51,339 nt of DNA from an uncultured Ruminococcus sp. (GCA_902787365.1 CADAGC010000007.1:1-51339), one strand, 5' to 3'. Positions 25,373 through 33,254 are shown, numbered from the stretch's first letter. Notes: generated by a model not told the origin, from the sequence alone. Made by a program: numbers and translations.

Positions 25373-26452
25373 ATGAAAAAGCGCATAGGCATACTTACAA
25401 GCGGGGGCGACTGTCCGGGACTTAATGCTACGATAAGGGGTGTGGCCAAGGCCGTTTATCACAAATTCGGTGATGATGTGCAGATAATCGGCATAAATGA
25501 CGGCTACTACGGGCTTATAAACAATATGTGCAAGGAAATGACGCCGAATGACTTTTCGGGCATACTCACAACGGGCGGAACTATTTTCGGCACGAAGAGA
25601 ACGCCTTTCAAGATGATGCAGGTTGTTGAGGACGACAAGGTGGACAAGGTAAAGGAGATGAAAGCCACCTACAAAAAGCAGAAGCTTGACTGTCTGCTCA
25701 CCCTCGGCGGCAACGGCACACACAAGACTGCAAATCTTCTCTCGGAAGAGGGCTTGAACGTCATAGGTCTGCCCAAGACGATAGACAACGACATCTGGGG
25801 AACTGATGTGACATTCGGATTCCACACGGCGGTAGGCACAGCGACTGATGTTATAGACAGGCTGCATACCACGGCAAACTCTCACGGGAGGATACTCTGC
25901 GCCGAGATAATGGGCAACAAGGCAGGCTGGCTGACTTTATATGCAGGCGTTGCTGGCGGTGCTGACATAATAGTTCTGCCGGAGATACCCTACGACATAG
26001 AGAAGCTTGCAGAGACCTGCGTAAAGCGCAACGAGGCTGGCAAGAAGTTCTCGATCATAGCGGTCGCAGAGGGGGCTTTTGACAAGAAAGAAGCCAAGAT
26101 GAAGAAGAAAGAGCGTGCTGCAAAGCGTGCAGAAGCAGGCATAACCACTGCCACCACGAGGATAGCTGCGAACATTCAGAACATGACGGGTTATGAAACG
26201 AGAGTTTGCGTGCCGGGGCATATGCTCAGAGGCGGCAGCCCCTCGGCTTATGACAGGATACTTGCGACACAGTTCGGCACATATGCGGCCAAGCTGATAG
26301 CCGAGGAGAAATACGGCAGGGCTGTTGCGATGATAGACTCGAAGGTGGGCGCTAATCTCTTAAAGGACGTTGCAGGCAAGACGAAGTTCGTGCCGGAGGA
26401 CGATCAGATGGTAATGTCGGCAAGGGCGTTGGGGATATCGTTTGGTGATTAA
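25373..26452 (+). CDS. pfkA: 6-phosphofructokinase (group with GGNG motif)
   Basis: A 359-residue glycolytic enzyme phosphorylating fructose 6-phosphate. Motifs: LTSGGDCPGLNATIRG (8-23), TTGGTIFGTKR, the nucleotide/PPi site LGGNGTHKTANLL (111-123), the catalytic PKTIDND (134-140), MGNKAGW near residue 183 and GGSPSAYDR near residue 287. The usual Asp in GGDG is Asn114, and the loop is PKTIDND rather than PGTIDND; both features distinguish a clostridial subgroup and make the phosphoryl donor (ATP or pyrophosphate) uncertain. The start is the ATG at 25373, 15 bp after the GIY-YIG stop, with GAAAGGA upstream. A 12-residue Lys-rich insertion (KKEAKMKKKERAAKRAE) near residue 240 is typical of this group. 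Confidence 0.88.
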   Translation: MKKRIGILTSGGDCPGLNATIRGVAKAVYHKFGDDVQIIGINDGYYGLINNMCKEMTPNDFSGILTTGGTIFGTKRTPFKMMQVVEDDKVDKVKEMKATYKKQKLDCLLTLGGNGTHKTANLLSEEGLNVIGLPKTIDNDIWGTDVTFGFHTAVGTATDVIDRLHTTANSHGRILCAEIMGNKAGWLTLYAGVAGGADIIVLPEIPYDIEKLAETCVKRNEAGKKFSIIAVAEGAFDKKEAKMKKKERAAKRAEAGITTATTRIAANIQNMTGYETRVCVPGHMLRGGSPSAYDRILATQFGTYAAKLIAEEKYGRAVAMIDSKVGANLLKDVAGKTKFVPEDDQMVMSARALGISFGD

Positions 26453-26469
26453 GGCATTATAATAGTTCA

Positions 26470-26496
26470 AGCCCCCGAGATCATTTCCCGGGGGCT
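26470..26496. terminator. Terminator-like hairpin between convergent genes
   Basis: AGCCCCCG (26470-26477) and CGGGGGCT (26489-26496) form a perfect 8-bp stem. The T tract is short on both strands, so efficiency is uncertain. The stem resembles the terminator in repeat C. Confidence 0.6.
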
Positions 26497-26509
26497 TTGC
26501 CATATCTGT

Positions 26510-27568
26510 TTATTTATCTATCGTATATCTTTTGCCCATAAACTCAAAGCTCTCAACGTCCTTTGCGTCGAGGATTATCTCTCCAAAGAAGTACTGTGAC
26601 TGGCCATCTTTTATAGAGCCGCTGCCCGATACCTGAGTTCTTGTGTATTCCTGCTTGCTGCCGTCCTTCATAGTGACTGTGAATATCACTTCATTGTTCC
26701 AGTTGTCCCAGTCGTCCTGAGTGAAGCTGTCAGTTGTTCCGTCAAGAGTCTCTTTGGATATCTCTACCTCGTCTTCTATTTCTAAGCTCATATCGGTGAG
26801 TTTTGCTTTAACGCCGTCATCTCTGATAAAATCGTAGCTTTCAAGGTTCTTGTTAAGCTCTACCTCTATCTCGCCTAAATATTCGCCGCGCTCAGATATA
26901 CCCTCATCAGGAACAAAAAGCTCATAAGCCTTGACTATTAGCTTTATCGGCTCGGCTGTCTTTGTTTCCACTGTAAAGTCGAAAGATTCATACCTATCGT
27001 CGGCTATTCTCTTGCCGCGCCCCCAGCCCTGCTCAGTAAACAGGTCGTTTTCGGGGTCGACGGGTACAAGGTCAAAGTCATAGTTCGCCGTATTTCTCAT
27101 TTTTTCCAAGCCTATATCGTCTATGGCTTCGATAGTGATGAAAAACTCTGCCTGCCTGCCGTCGCAGGCGCCAAGCTCCTGCGTTATTTTGAGGTGGTCG
27201 CATATCTTTTCGTTATCGGGGATAAGGCCTTTCTCGTCAAGCTTACTTGCGGCGTTATCGCCATACTGGACGTTTATCATCTCGTCATGCTCTTCCTTGG
27301 TAAGGCTCACATCACGTATCTTAGCGGCTGCTGTGACGGTCAGCGCTGCTGCTGCGAGAATTGCTGCGGTGACGGTTATCTTTTTACGTATATTTGTCTT
27401 TTGCTCTTTCATTGTTATCCCTGCCTTTCTGCTGACTTGGGAGAGTATTCTTTGCTTTTGGCTGCGGGGCAGGGTATCTTTTTTTGCGGAATCTTCGAGG
27501 ATATCCGCTATCATCATAACCTCCTGCTCTGACAGGCTATCGGCAAGCTGTGAAAGCTGTATGCTCAT
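26510..27568 (-). CDS. DUF4179-like transmembrane anti-sigma protein
   Basis: A 352-residue single-pass protein. The N-terminal 60 residues are cytosolic and helical (LADSLSEQEVMMIADILED), the TM helix is at about 64-83, and the large C-terminal part is extracytoplasmic and beta-rich, ending VESFEFMGKRYTIDK, as in DUF4179 proteins. In Firmicutes such proteins are encoded directly after an ECF sigma factor and are thought to hold it inactive at the membrane; here the sigma stop and this start overlap as TAATG. The sensed signal is unknown. The gene ends just before a shared terminator hairpin. Confidence 0.75.
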   Translation of the reverse strand: MSIQLSQLADSLSEQEVMMIADILEDSAKKDTLPRSQKQRILSQVSRKAGITMKEQKTNIRKKITVTAAILAAAALTVTAAAKIRDVSLTKEEHDEMINVQYGDNAASKLDEKGLIPDNEKICDHLKITQELGACDGRQAEFFITIEAIDDIGLEKMRNTANYDFDLVPVDPENDLFTEQGWGRGKRIADDRYESFDFTVETKTAEPIKLIVKAYELFVPDEGISERGEYLGEIEVELNKNLESYDFIRDDGVKAKLTDMSLEIEDEVEISKETLDGTTDSFTQDDWDNWNNEVIFTVTMKDGSKQEYTRTQVSGSGSIKDGQSQYFFGEIILDAKDVESFEFMGKRYTIDK

Positions 27569-28095
27569 TATTCTCCCTCCTTTAGTATTTCCCGAAGCTT
27601 ATCTATACCACGGGATATTCGTTTATTGACTGTGTTCGGTTTCATAGAAAGAGCCTGCCCGATCTCCTTTGAGCCTTGCCCAAGATAATAGCGGCGGATA
27701 AATATCTCGCTGTCGGGAGCGCCGAGGCGTCTGATAGCTTCAAGCAGCTCGCTCGGCTCGGCGTAGATATCCTCACAGGGGATATCGTTTGCATAGTCGA
27801 GGGGGAGAGTTTCCTCCCTCTTACAGCGTGAGCGGAAAATATCGGTACAATGGCGTTTAGCGATGACCGAAAGCGGCGCTATCACCGAGCGCAGCGCCTT
27901 ACCCTCCTTAAGAGCATAGGCATAAAGCTGCATAAAAACATCGCTGACGGCTTCTTCGATATCCTCGCTCGTGCAGACGTCACTCAGCTTACTGCGGGCT
28001 ATCTTATACACATAGGCCGAGTAAAGCCCGACCGCCTGCCTAAGCCCCTCCTGCGGGTCATCGTAAAACAGCAGGGCAAGCTCTTTATCATTCAT
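27568..28095 (-). CDS. ECF-type RNA polymerase sigma factor
   Basis: A 175-residue sigma-70 family protein with region 2 at about residues 20-90 (YVYKIARSKLSDVCTSEDIE, then AVSDVFMQLYAYA and RHCTDIFRSRCKREE) and region 4 at about 110-170 (DSEIFIRRYYLGQGSKEIGQ then ALSMKPNTVNKRISRGIDKL). ECF factors respond to envelope or extracellular cues. It overlaps the start of the DUF4179 gene, supporting a sigma/anti-sigma pair. The upstream leader contains a perfect 12-bp palindrome. The ribosome site is GTGAGGTATCCATAG before the ATG. Confidence 0.85.
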   Translation of the reverse strand: MNDKELALLFYDDPQEGLRQAVGLYSAYVYKIARSKLSDVCTSEDIEEAVSDVFMQLYAYALKEGKALRSVIAPLSVIAKRHCTDIFRSRCKREETLPLDYANDIPCEDIYAEPSELLEAIRRLGAPDSEIFIRRYYLGQGSKEIGQALSMKPNTVNKRISRGIDKLREILKEGE

Positions 28096-28112
28096 CTATG
28101 GATACCTCACTT

Positions 28113-28124
28113 TGAAACGTTTCA
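28113..28124. promoter_or_regulatory. Palindrome upstream of the ECF sigma gene
   Basis: TGAAACGTTTCA is a perfect 12-bp palindrome 18 bp upstream of the ATG. It resembles LacI/CcpA-like half-site geometry but lacks two central bases of a typical cre site. Possible operator; a -10-like TATATTAT lies just upstream on the minus strand. Confidence 0.45.
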
Positions 28125-28173
28125 TAATATACAGTCGATAAGAAGAACAGAATAGTGACAAGGCTGTGGAAAA

Positions 28174-28346
28174 AATGCATAATTCATAATGCATAATTGA
28201 TGTATCGCCTGCGGCAATGGATTTTAATACGGCTTCGCCGTAACGAAAGAATAACCCCGAGGGATTTTGGTTTCCCTCGGGGTATTGTTTTGTCAGTTGA
28301 TAATCATCGGCGCAAGCCGCCTGGCGCACCATAATTATGCATTATT
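28174..28346. repeat. Palindromic repeat element D
   Basis: The left arm (28174-28198) contains AATTCATAATGCATAATT, identical to repeat C; the right arm is AATTATGCATTATT (28333-28346). Inside are TATCGCC-TGC-GGCAA, ACGG-CTTCG-CCGT (shared with element C), a 10-bp terminator-like stem (28254-28283) and an imperfect hairpin around GGCGCAAGCCGCC. The right arm overlaps the stop codon of the cohesin-domain gene. Confidence 0.8.
28254..28283. terminator. Terminator hairpin inside repeat D
   Basis: ACCCCGAGGG (28254-28263) pairs perfectly with CCCTCGGGGT (28274-28283). On the minus strand it is followed by TATTCTTTC, so it probably ends the cohesin-domain gene transcript. Confidence 0.65.
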
Positions 28347-29439
28347 TTTTCGTGTGCTTTATCCTCTTACGCTTATTGCGGGAGCTTTTTTTGGAGACAA
28401 GGGCAACTATCACCACAAGGATAATTATAAGCACGATGCCGACTGCGGCTATGAGCTTTTTGATATCGCCCGAGCTCTTTTCGAGGGAAAGCTTGCGGGT
28501 GGTGGTGACGGTGCTTTCGGGGGTGCTCTCGGGGGCAGAGGTAGTGGTGACGTCCTGAATGAAACTCTGCTCCTCCTCCTCGGTCATACGGGAGATATGG
28601 AAGGTATAGACAGTCTCATTATCCGCATAGTCACGCACGGCGATAGTACGGGTGATAATGCCGTCATAGACGTTCTCATCGCCTGTATACCATATATAGC
28701 CGTTTTCAATTGACGGCACACCCTCTAAATCGAGCCATGTGCAGTCGTGGGGCACTTTGATATCATACTCCAGCACATCATATGAGAATGCGGGGGAGAT
28801 ATAGCCTGTTGATATCTTAACGGCGCTGAGCTTGCCCTCGGGCACGGAGCCGTCGGCGGGCTTTGCGGTTTCGGTGGTGGTTGTGGTAGTCTGCTCGGTA
28901 TCAGTCTCGCTCTGCGAGGTTGTCTGCTCGGTGAAAGTCGTGGTGCTCTCGTCGGGTTTTTCGGCGGCGGTGGTAGTGGTGGCAGGCTTGGTGGTAGTCT
29001 CGGCGCTGCCCTGCACCTCAATGCTTGCCTCAGCCGAGGGGCTTCTTATACCGTTCTGGCCGCTGTCGGTTATCTGGCAGTTAACGAGCCTAATAAAGCC
29101 GTCACCCTCGCCGATAGTCTTGAAAACTATATTCATAGAATAGACGCCCTCGGCGCCCGTATCGGTGAACGCCCTTACCGTGAGCGTGCCACGGCCTGCG
29201 AAGCTTACATCATCGCAGCTGACGTATTCGAGGACTTTATCGTTATAGCTGATGCTGCCCTGAATATCGGCGATATCGTTCTTATCGCTGCGGAAGGTCA
29301 CGGTGGCCATTACCTCATCGCCCAGGAAGGTATGGGGCTTTGAGAGATATATCTGCACCGTATCTTCGGCAAGCGCCGCAGGGGCGATTATCATGAGCAA
29401 AGCCGCAGTCAGCAGCAGGGTAACTATGCGCTTTATCAC
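28342..29439 (-). CDS. Surface-anchored cohesin-like domain protein
   Basis: A 365-residue type I membrane protein. It has a signal peptide (about 1-24, cleavage after ALA), a cohesin-like beta-sandwich (about 26-143: TFLGDEVMATVTFRSDKND, QGSISYNDKVLEYVSCDD), a Thr/Ser/Glu-rich linker (about 145-200) and a cadherin-like beta-sandwich (about 207-290: FSYDVLEYDIKVPHD). A second Thr-rich stretch, a TM helix (about 329-349) and a strongly basic cytosolic tail (KKSSRNKRKRIKHTKK) follow. Cohesin domains bind dockerins in cellulosomes, but related folds in single-domain proteins can bind sugars or other proteins. Start is a GTG after AAGGAG. The stop codon lies in an arm of repeat D. Confidence 0.8.
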   Translation of the reverse strand: MIKRIVTLLLTAALLMIIAPAALAEDTVQIYLSKPHTFLGDEVMATVTFRSDKNDIADIQGSISYNDKVLEYVSCDDVSFAGRGTLTVRAFTDTGAEGVYSMNIVFKTIGEGDGFIRLVNCQITDSGQNGIRSPSAEASIEVQGSAETTTKPATTTTAAEKPDESTTTFTEQTTSQSETDTEQTTTTTTETAKPADGSVPEGKLSAVKISTGYISPAFSYDVLEYDIKVPHDCTWLDLEGVPSIENGYIWYTGDENVYDGIITRTIAVRDYADNETVYTFHISRMTEEEEQSFIQDVTTTSAPESTPESTVTTTRKLSLEKSSGDIKKLIAAVGIVLIIILVVIVALVSKKSSRNKRKRIKHTKK

Positions 29440-29474
29440 AGGGGCATCTCCTTTCTTTTATCACGTACTCTATT

Positions 29475-29503
29475 ATTATATATCAATTATGTTTTTTAGT
29501 CAA
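29475..29503 (-). promoter_or_regulatory. Sigma-A promoter of the cohesin-domain gene
   Basis: On the minus strand TTGACT (complement of 29498-29503), 17-bp spacer, TATAAT (complement of 29475-29480), about 36 bp before the GTG at 29439. Confidence 0.8.
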
Positions 29504-29540
29504 GTATATAAATCTAAGGATTTTATGTAATAGTGAAGCG

Positions 29541-29574
29541 GCAAAAACAAACACCCCGAACAGCTTTCGGGGTG
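29541..29574 (-). terminator. Terminator of the HD-GYP gene
   Basis: On the minus strand CACCCCGAA and TTCGGGGTG (29552-29560 and 29566-29574 in plus coordinates) form a perfect 9-bp stem followed by TTTGTTTTTGC, 5 bp after the HD-GYP stop codon. Confidence 0.85.
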
Positions 29575-29579
29575 CGTTT

Positions 29580-31292
29580 TCAGCAATCAATTGATGAGTA
29601 GTATTCTTCAAGTCTCGGCCTTGCCTTGATATAGTATGGTTCAAGGCGCTTATCGAAGTGCTTGCCCATACCCTCGGTGATGATATTATTTGCCTGCTCA
29701 AAGCTCATCTTTTCTTTATAGACACGCTTGCTCACAAGGGCGTCGTAGACGTCGGCAATTGCCATTATCCTCGCTTCGAGGGGGATATTCTCGCCTTTCA
29801 AGCCCTCGGGGTAGCCCGAGCCGTCCCACCTTTCGTGGTGGTAGTGGGCAACATTTTCGGCTATGATATGGAACCTCACATCATCTGTAGACTTAAGAAT
29901 CTCGTGGACTATACGTGCGCCCTCTGCGGCGTGGGTCTTCATTATGGCGTATTCCTCGTCGGTGAATCTGCCCTCTTTACAGAGAATCTCGTCCTTGACG
30001 GCTATCTTGCCGAGGTCGTGCATAGGTGCGGCCTTGATAAGGTCTTTACAGAACTCATCATCAAGCTCGAAGTCGCTGCCCTTTCTTATCTCGTCGATAA
30101 GTATACGCACGCCCTCACTCGTTCTTCTGATATGGCCGCCCGTGGAGTTATCACGGCTTTCAACCATAGTCGCCATACTGAGGATAAGGTTATCGTGCAT
30201 CTCAACGATATGGCGGGTCTTTTCGGCGACCTCCTGCTTAAGCTCGGTATTGAAGCTGTCAAGCAGGGTGATATACTGCTGATTCTGGGTATCGTCGGTG
30301 ATTATCAGCTGGTAGCCCCTTTTCCGCCTGCCGTCGGAGAGGTAGTTGACATCTATGAGGTAGGTCTTATCGTCCTTTTGGTAGTAGAACTTATCGTTGC
30401 GGTTGTTTTCCTTAAAGCTTTCAAGCCACACAAGGGCTGTCTTTTTCATAAAGTCGTTTCTGCTTATGGGCTTATCGACGGTTATATTCAAAAGCTCGGG
30501 GAAGATAGTTTTTGCAGTTTCATTCGAGCCGAGGTATTTAAGCCCGAAGTCAAAGGAAACAAAGCCTGTATCTCCCTTCTGAACGAGGGAGTCGATTACC
30601 GTATCGGAAATATCATAGAGCACCAGCCTATGGACGATTATGAGGTAGACCACAAGTGCCACGTCATAGGCGAAGGGGATAAGCTCAACATCGGGGAAGA
30701 AGTCAAAGGTCTTGGAAAGCTTTCTGCCCACAAAGAAGCTGAACACCGACAAGGCCTCGGGGAGAGCCAGCAGGTAGATGAACTTTCTTGAAACCTGATT
30801 ATTCTTGAAATAGCTATAGGCTATAGCGGCTATGCCCATAAGGAAATAGATTATGACCATAGCGTAGAAGAACTTATGCAGAGGGCCGTATTCCTTTACG
30901 AGAACCGCAGAGCCGTTTTCGACCTTATATTCAACGCTTTTATAGTATAGTTCATTCTCGCCTATTTGCAGGGTGAATGAGAACACCACGGTGCAGACAA
31001 GGTACATTATGAGCCGCACATAGCGGTTAAGCTTGATATCACACAGGCTGAAAACTATCAACGTCAGCAAAAGTATAAGATAGCAGGAGCCTATATATAT
31101 TATCTTGTTTGCGATCATAGCCGTTTCGGGAGTATCGGCACGGCCGAGGAAAACGTACCCGAGGTTGCTAAGCGGCACAAGTATGAACACCAGCGATATA
31201 TGCACATCAAAGTGCCTGTGGTATATAAAGCTGTAAATAAGCATCAGCACCACCGAGACGGCGAATGCCGAGATATAGTAAATATCCGCCAA
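29580..31292 (-). CDS. Membrane HD-GYP domain protein (putative c-di-GMP phosphodiesterase)
   Basis: A 570-residue protein. The N-terminal part has about seven hydrophobic helices (residues 5-230), like the 7TM sensor modules of histidine kinases. A PAS-like region follows (about 235-350: DTGFVSFDFGLKYLGSNETA), then a short coiled coil and the HD-GYP domain. Motifs are complete: APMHDLGKIAV (HD, near 421), MKTHAAEGARIV, HHERWDGSGYPEGLKG (near 482) and ARIMAIADVYDAL. HD-GYP enzymes hydrolyse cyclic di-GMP or related dinucleotides. The start is inferred as TTG at 31292 after GGAAGGTGGT; no in-frame ATG with a ribosome site is nearby. Own promoter and terminator make it monocistronic. Confidence 0.88.
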   Translation of the reverse strand: MADIYYISAFAVSVVLMLIYSFIYHRHFDVHISLVFILVPLSNLGYVFLGRADTPETAMIANKIIYIGSCYLILLLTLIVFSLCDIKLNRYVRLIMYLVCTVVFSFTLQIGENELYYKSVEYKVENGSAVLVKEYGPLHKFFYAMVIIYFLMGIAAIAYSYFKNNQVSRKFIYLLALPEALSVFSFFVGRKLSKTFDFFPDVELIPFAYDVALVVYLIIVHRLVLYDISDTVIDSLVQKGDTGFVSFDFGLKYLGSNETAKTIFPELLNITVDKPISRNDFMKKTALVWLESFKENNRNDKFYYQKDDKTYLIDVNYLSDGRRKRGYQLIITDDTQNQQYITLLDSFNTELKQEVAEKTRHIVEMHDNLILSMATMVESRDNSTGGHIRRTSEGVRILIDEIRKGSDFELDDEFCKDLIKAAPMHDLGKIAVKDEILCKEGRFTDEEYAIMKTHAAEGARIVHEILKSTDDVRFHIIAENVAHYHHERWDGSGYPEGLKGENIPLEARIMAIADVYDALVSKRVYKEKMSFEQANNIITEGMGKHFDKRLEPYYIKARPRLEEYYSSIDC

Positions 31293-31312
31293 ACAGCGGC
31301 ACCACCTTCCTC

Positions 31313-31465
31313 AATGCACAATGCAACAATGCACAATGCACAATTACGTAGTATATCAACTTATATTATACAATAAAACAGGTCAAAAGTCAATCAAACA
31401 GTTATTAATTCCTGCAGCGAAGCCGCACACCTTGATTATGCATTATGAATTATGCATTATGCATT
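31313..31465. repeat. Repeat element E carrying the HD-GYP promoter
   Basis: The left arm (31313-31345) is made of AATGCACAAT-type units ending AATGCACAATT, as in element B. The right arm (31435-31465) is the inverted TTATGCATTATGAATT type. Unlike A-D, the interior is AT-rich and holds a sigma-A promoter, plus one short hairpin GCAGC-GAA-GCCGC near 31414. Confidence 0.75.
31365..31393 (-). promoter_or_regulatory. Sigma-A promoter of the HD-GYP gene
   Basis: On the minus strand TTGACT (complement of 31388-31393), 17-bp spacer, TATAAT (complement of 31365-31370). It lies between the two arms of repeat E, so the transcript leader starts with the left arm. Confidence 0.8.
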
Positions 31466-31473
31466 AATAAGGT

Positions 31474-31512
31474 TTCCCCGCCGAACGGGGCGCAAGGCCT
31501 CGGGGCGGGGAA
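31474..31512 (-). terminator. GC-rich hairpin after pspC
   Basis: TTCCCCGCC (31474-31482) pairs with GGCGGGGAA (31504-31512), with further pairing inside. The following minus-strand bases are only moderately T-rich (TTATTAAT). Probable end of the PadR operon. Confidence 0.5.
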
Positions 31513-31532
31513 GGAGAAAAATAGAAACAGGC

Positions 31533-31796
31533 TTAGGTTTTGTCGCTTTCCTCATAGGTATCATAAACGACATTTGACTTCGGCTGGGGGTTGCTGCCCA
31601 TAGCCTCGCTCTTTTCGGGGAGAATGATAGCTGCCACGAAATATGCGAGCAGCCCCGTGCCTGCGCCGAACACAAGCAGCACGACGATAAGCCTTACCAC
31701 GCTTACGTCCATATTAAGATACTCGGCAAGGCCTGCGCACACGCCGCATATCATCTTGTTATTTGAGTCTTTATAGAGTTTTTTCTGTTCGTTCAT
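31533..31796 (-). CDS. PspC domain membrane protein
   Basis: An 87-residue protein with the PspC motif near its N-terminus (KLYKDSNNKMICGVCAGLAE followed by YLNMDVSVVRL) and a hydrophobic helix at about residues 36-58, then a polar tail. PspC domains occur in envelope stress proteins of bacteria. It is the last gene of the PadR operon, preceded by AAGGAGCGATAATCT. In this operon it probably takes part in membrane stress sensing; that is inference. Confidence 0.88.
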   Translation of the reverse strand: MNEQKKLYKDSNNKMICGVCAGLAEYLNMDVSVVRLIVVLLVFGAGTGLLAYFVAAIILPEKSEAMGSNPQPKSNVVYDTYEESDKT

Positions 31797-31810
31797 AGAT
31801 TATCGCTCCT

Positions 31811-32335
31811 TTACTTATTTATATATTCTATCAAGCCGTCAAGGTATTCCTTATCAGCCCAGTCGCAGGGGGTATCTTTGGCTTCTAACAGGCCACGCTC
31901 CCACACCGCAAGGTCTTGCGGCGGCTTTTTTGAAACGCTTTTGATAAGCATTTTGCAAAGCGTTCTATGGGCAAATGACATACTGTTAAGATCAAACGTC
32001 CCTCTGCAATAAAAGCAGGGTATATCTTCAAGGCCGTCTTTCATATTCTGCTGCCTTACCTGTCTATCGGCGTCTTCATCATAGGGGGAAGCACAGCAGT
32101 AATAAACGGCGAGCTTTTTGCCGCCAAGGGCGGATATATTCTTTCTCAAAAAGCCAAGCCCTGCAATACTGCCCGCATATATACCGCCGCCGAGAATGAC
32201 CGTATCATAGCCCGAAAGGGCGTTTATATCGGCTTTTTTAGTCTCAAGGGTTTCAAAGCCCGTGGCTTGATGCAGCCAGTCGGCGTATTTCTTTGACGAG
32301 CCGTATTTTGATGTGTAGAGAATAATACCTTTCAT
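31811..32335 (-). CDS. Flavodoxin domain protein
   Basis: A 174-residue protein starting at the ATG with TAAGGAG 9 nt upstream; the longer frame to 32395 lacks a ribosome site. The N-terminus has the FMN phosphate loop ILYTSKYGSSKKYA (residues 5-18) and VILGGGIYAGSIAG near residue 46, which match flavodoxin-like proteins of the protoporphyrinogen oxidase (HemG-like) type. Cysteines in YYCCASP and CFYCRG are notable and could be redox-active. It is co-transcribed with the DUF4097 and PspC genes. Confidence 0.82.
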   Translation of the reverse strand: MKGIILYTSKYGSSKKYADWLHQATGFETLETKKADINALSGYDTVILGGGIYAGSIAGLGFLRKNISALGGKKLAVYYCCASPYDEDADRQVRQQNMKDGLEDIPCFYCRGTFDLNSMSFAHRTLCKMLIKSVSKKPPQDLAVWERGLLEAKDTPCDWADKEYLDGLIEYINK

Positions 32336-32366
32336 GAATGCAGTCTCCTTATCTTTTGTGCTGCGC

Positions 32367-33242
32367 TTACTCGAAATAGATATCGCAGTCGCCAAGGCCG
32401 CTGGATATCTTCATATCATAATCCTTATCGGAAACGCTGCTGCCGCCCTCATGGATATCAGCATTGTCTTCCTTGATATGGTAGTTATTGCTGCTGTTTT
32501 TTACGTGGAGCTTGACATTGCCCACGCCGCAGCTTATCTTTGAATCGCCCACAAAGCCTGCGAGGTCTACATTGCCCACACCTGCGGAGAGGTGGAAGTC
32601 TTCAAAGTTTATGCCTGTGCCGTCGATATTGCCGACACCTGCCGAGAGATGACCCTCATCGGCCTTGACGTCGGTTATATCAACATTACCAACACCTGCC
32701 GAGAGGTGGAGAGTCTTACACTCACAGCCCTTGAAAACAAGGTCGCCCACGCCTGCGCTTATATGAACTTCGTCATAAAGCTTTTTGGGGATAGTGATAG
32801 TCATTTTGCCGTCGTCATCATCAAAGAGCTTGTCGAGGTCGCCTATGGAGTGTATCTCATCAAGTCTTGAAAGGTCGGGCAGCCAGAAGTGGAAGCTGAG
32901 CTTGCCGAGCTTAATGTTCTCGTCCTTAGGCTCGAATCTGAATGTACCTTCAAAGTTCTCGACTTTATAGGAATCCTTAGCATAGTCTTCTGCTTCTATC
33001 TTTATACGGTCGGTGCTGTCATCAAAGATAATAGTATAGTCATTTGAATCGAGGGATATCTTTATATCCTCGATACCCTCGGCGGAGTATTCTTCGGTGA
33101 ATGATTCACGGCTGCCGGAGCGTGAGGCGGTCTTATACTTTGACATATCGGTATTATTCACAGCGATAATGCCTATTACAAGCACTATCACGCCGAGAAT
33201 AAGAATGGTAAGACCGGCTATATTTTTCTTTTTGCTTTCCAT
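32367..33242 (-). CDS. DUF4097-type membrane protein with repeat beta structure
   Basis: A 291-residue protein with one N-terminal TM helix (about residues 8-28) and an extracytoplasmic beta-helix-like domain. The repeat unit SAGVGN(V/I)D occurs five times (about residues 167-240), as in DUF4097/adhesin-like proteins. The second ATG (33242) is preferred because GGGGG lies 7 nt upstream of it. The function is not established; members usually accompany PadR and DUF1700 genes, exactly as here. Confidence 0.85.
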   Translation of the reverse strand: MESKKKNIAGLTILILGVIVLVIGIIAVNNTDMSKYKTASRSGSRESFTEEYSAEGIEDIKISLDSNDYTIIFDDSTDRIKIEAEDYAKDSYKVENFEGTFRFEPKDENIKLGKLSFHFWLPDLSRLDEIHSIGDLDKLFDDDDGKMTITIPKKLYDEVHISAGVGDLVFKGCECKTLHLSAGVGNVDITDVKADEGHLSAGVGNIDGTGINFEDFHLSAGVGNVDLAGFVGDSKISCGVGNVKLHVKNSSNNYHIKEDNADIHEGGSSVSDKDYDMKISSGLGDCDIYFE

Positions 33243-33254
33243 ATCCATACCCCC

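Noticed and set aside
29658-30791. Long plus-strand frame of 377 codons
   Set aside because: It is the mirror of the HD-GYP coding sequence, whose motifs are complete on the minus strand.
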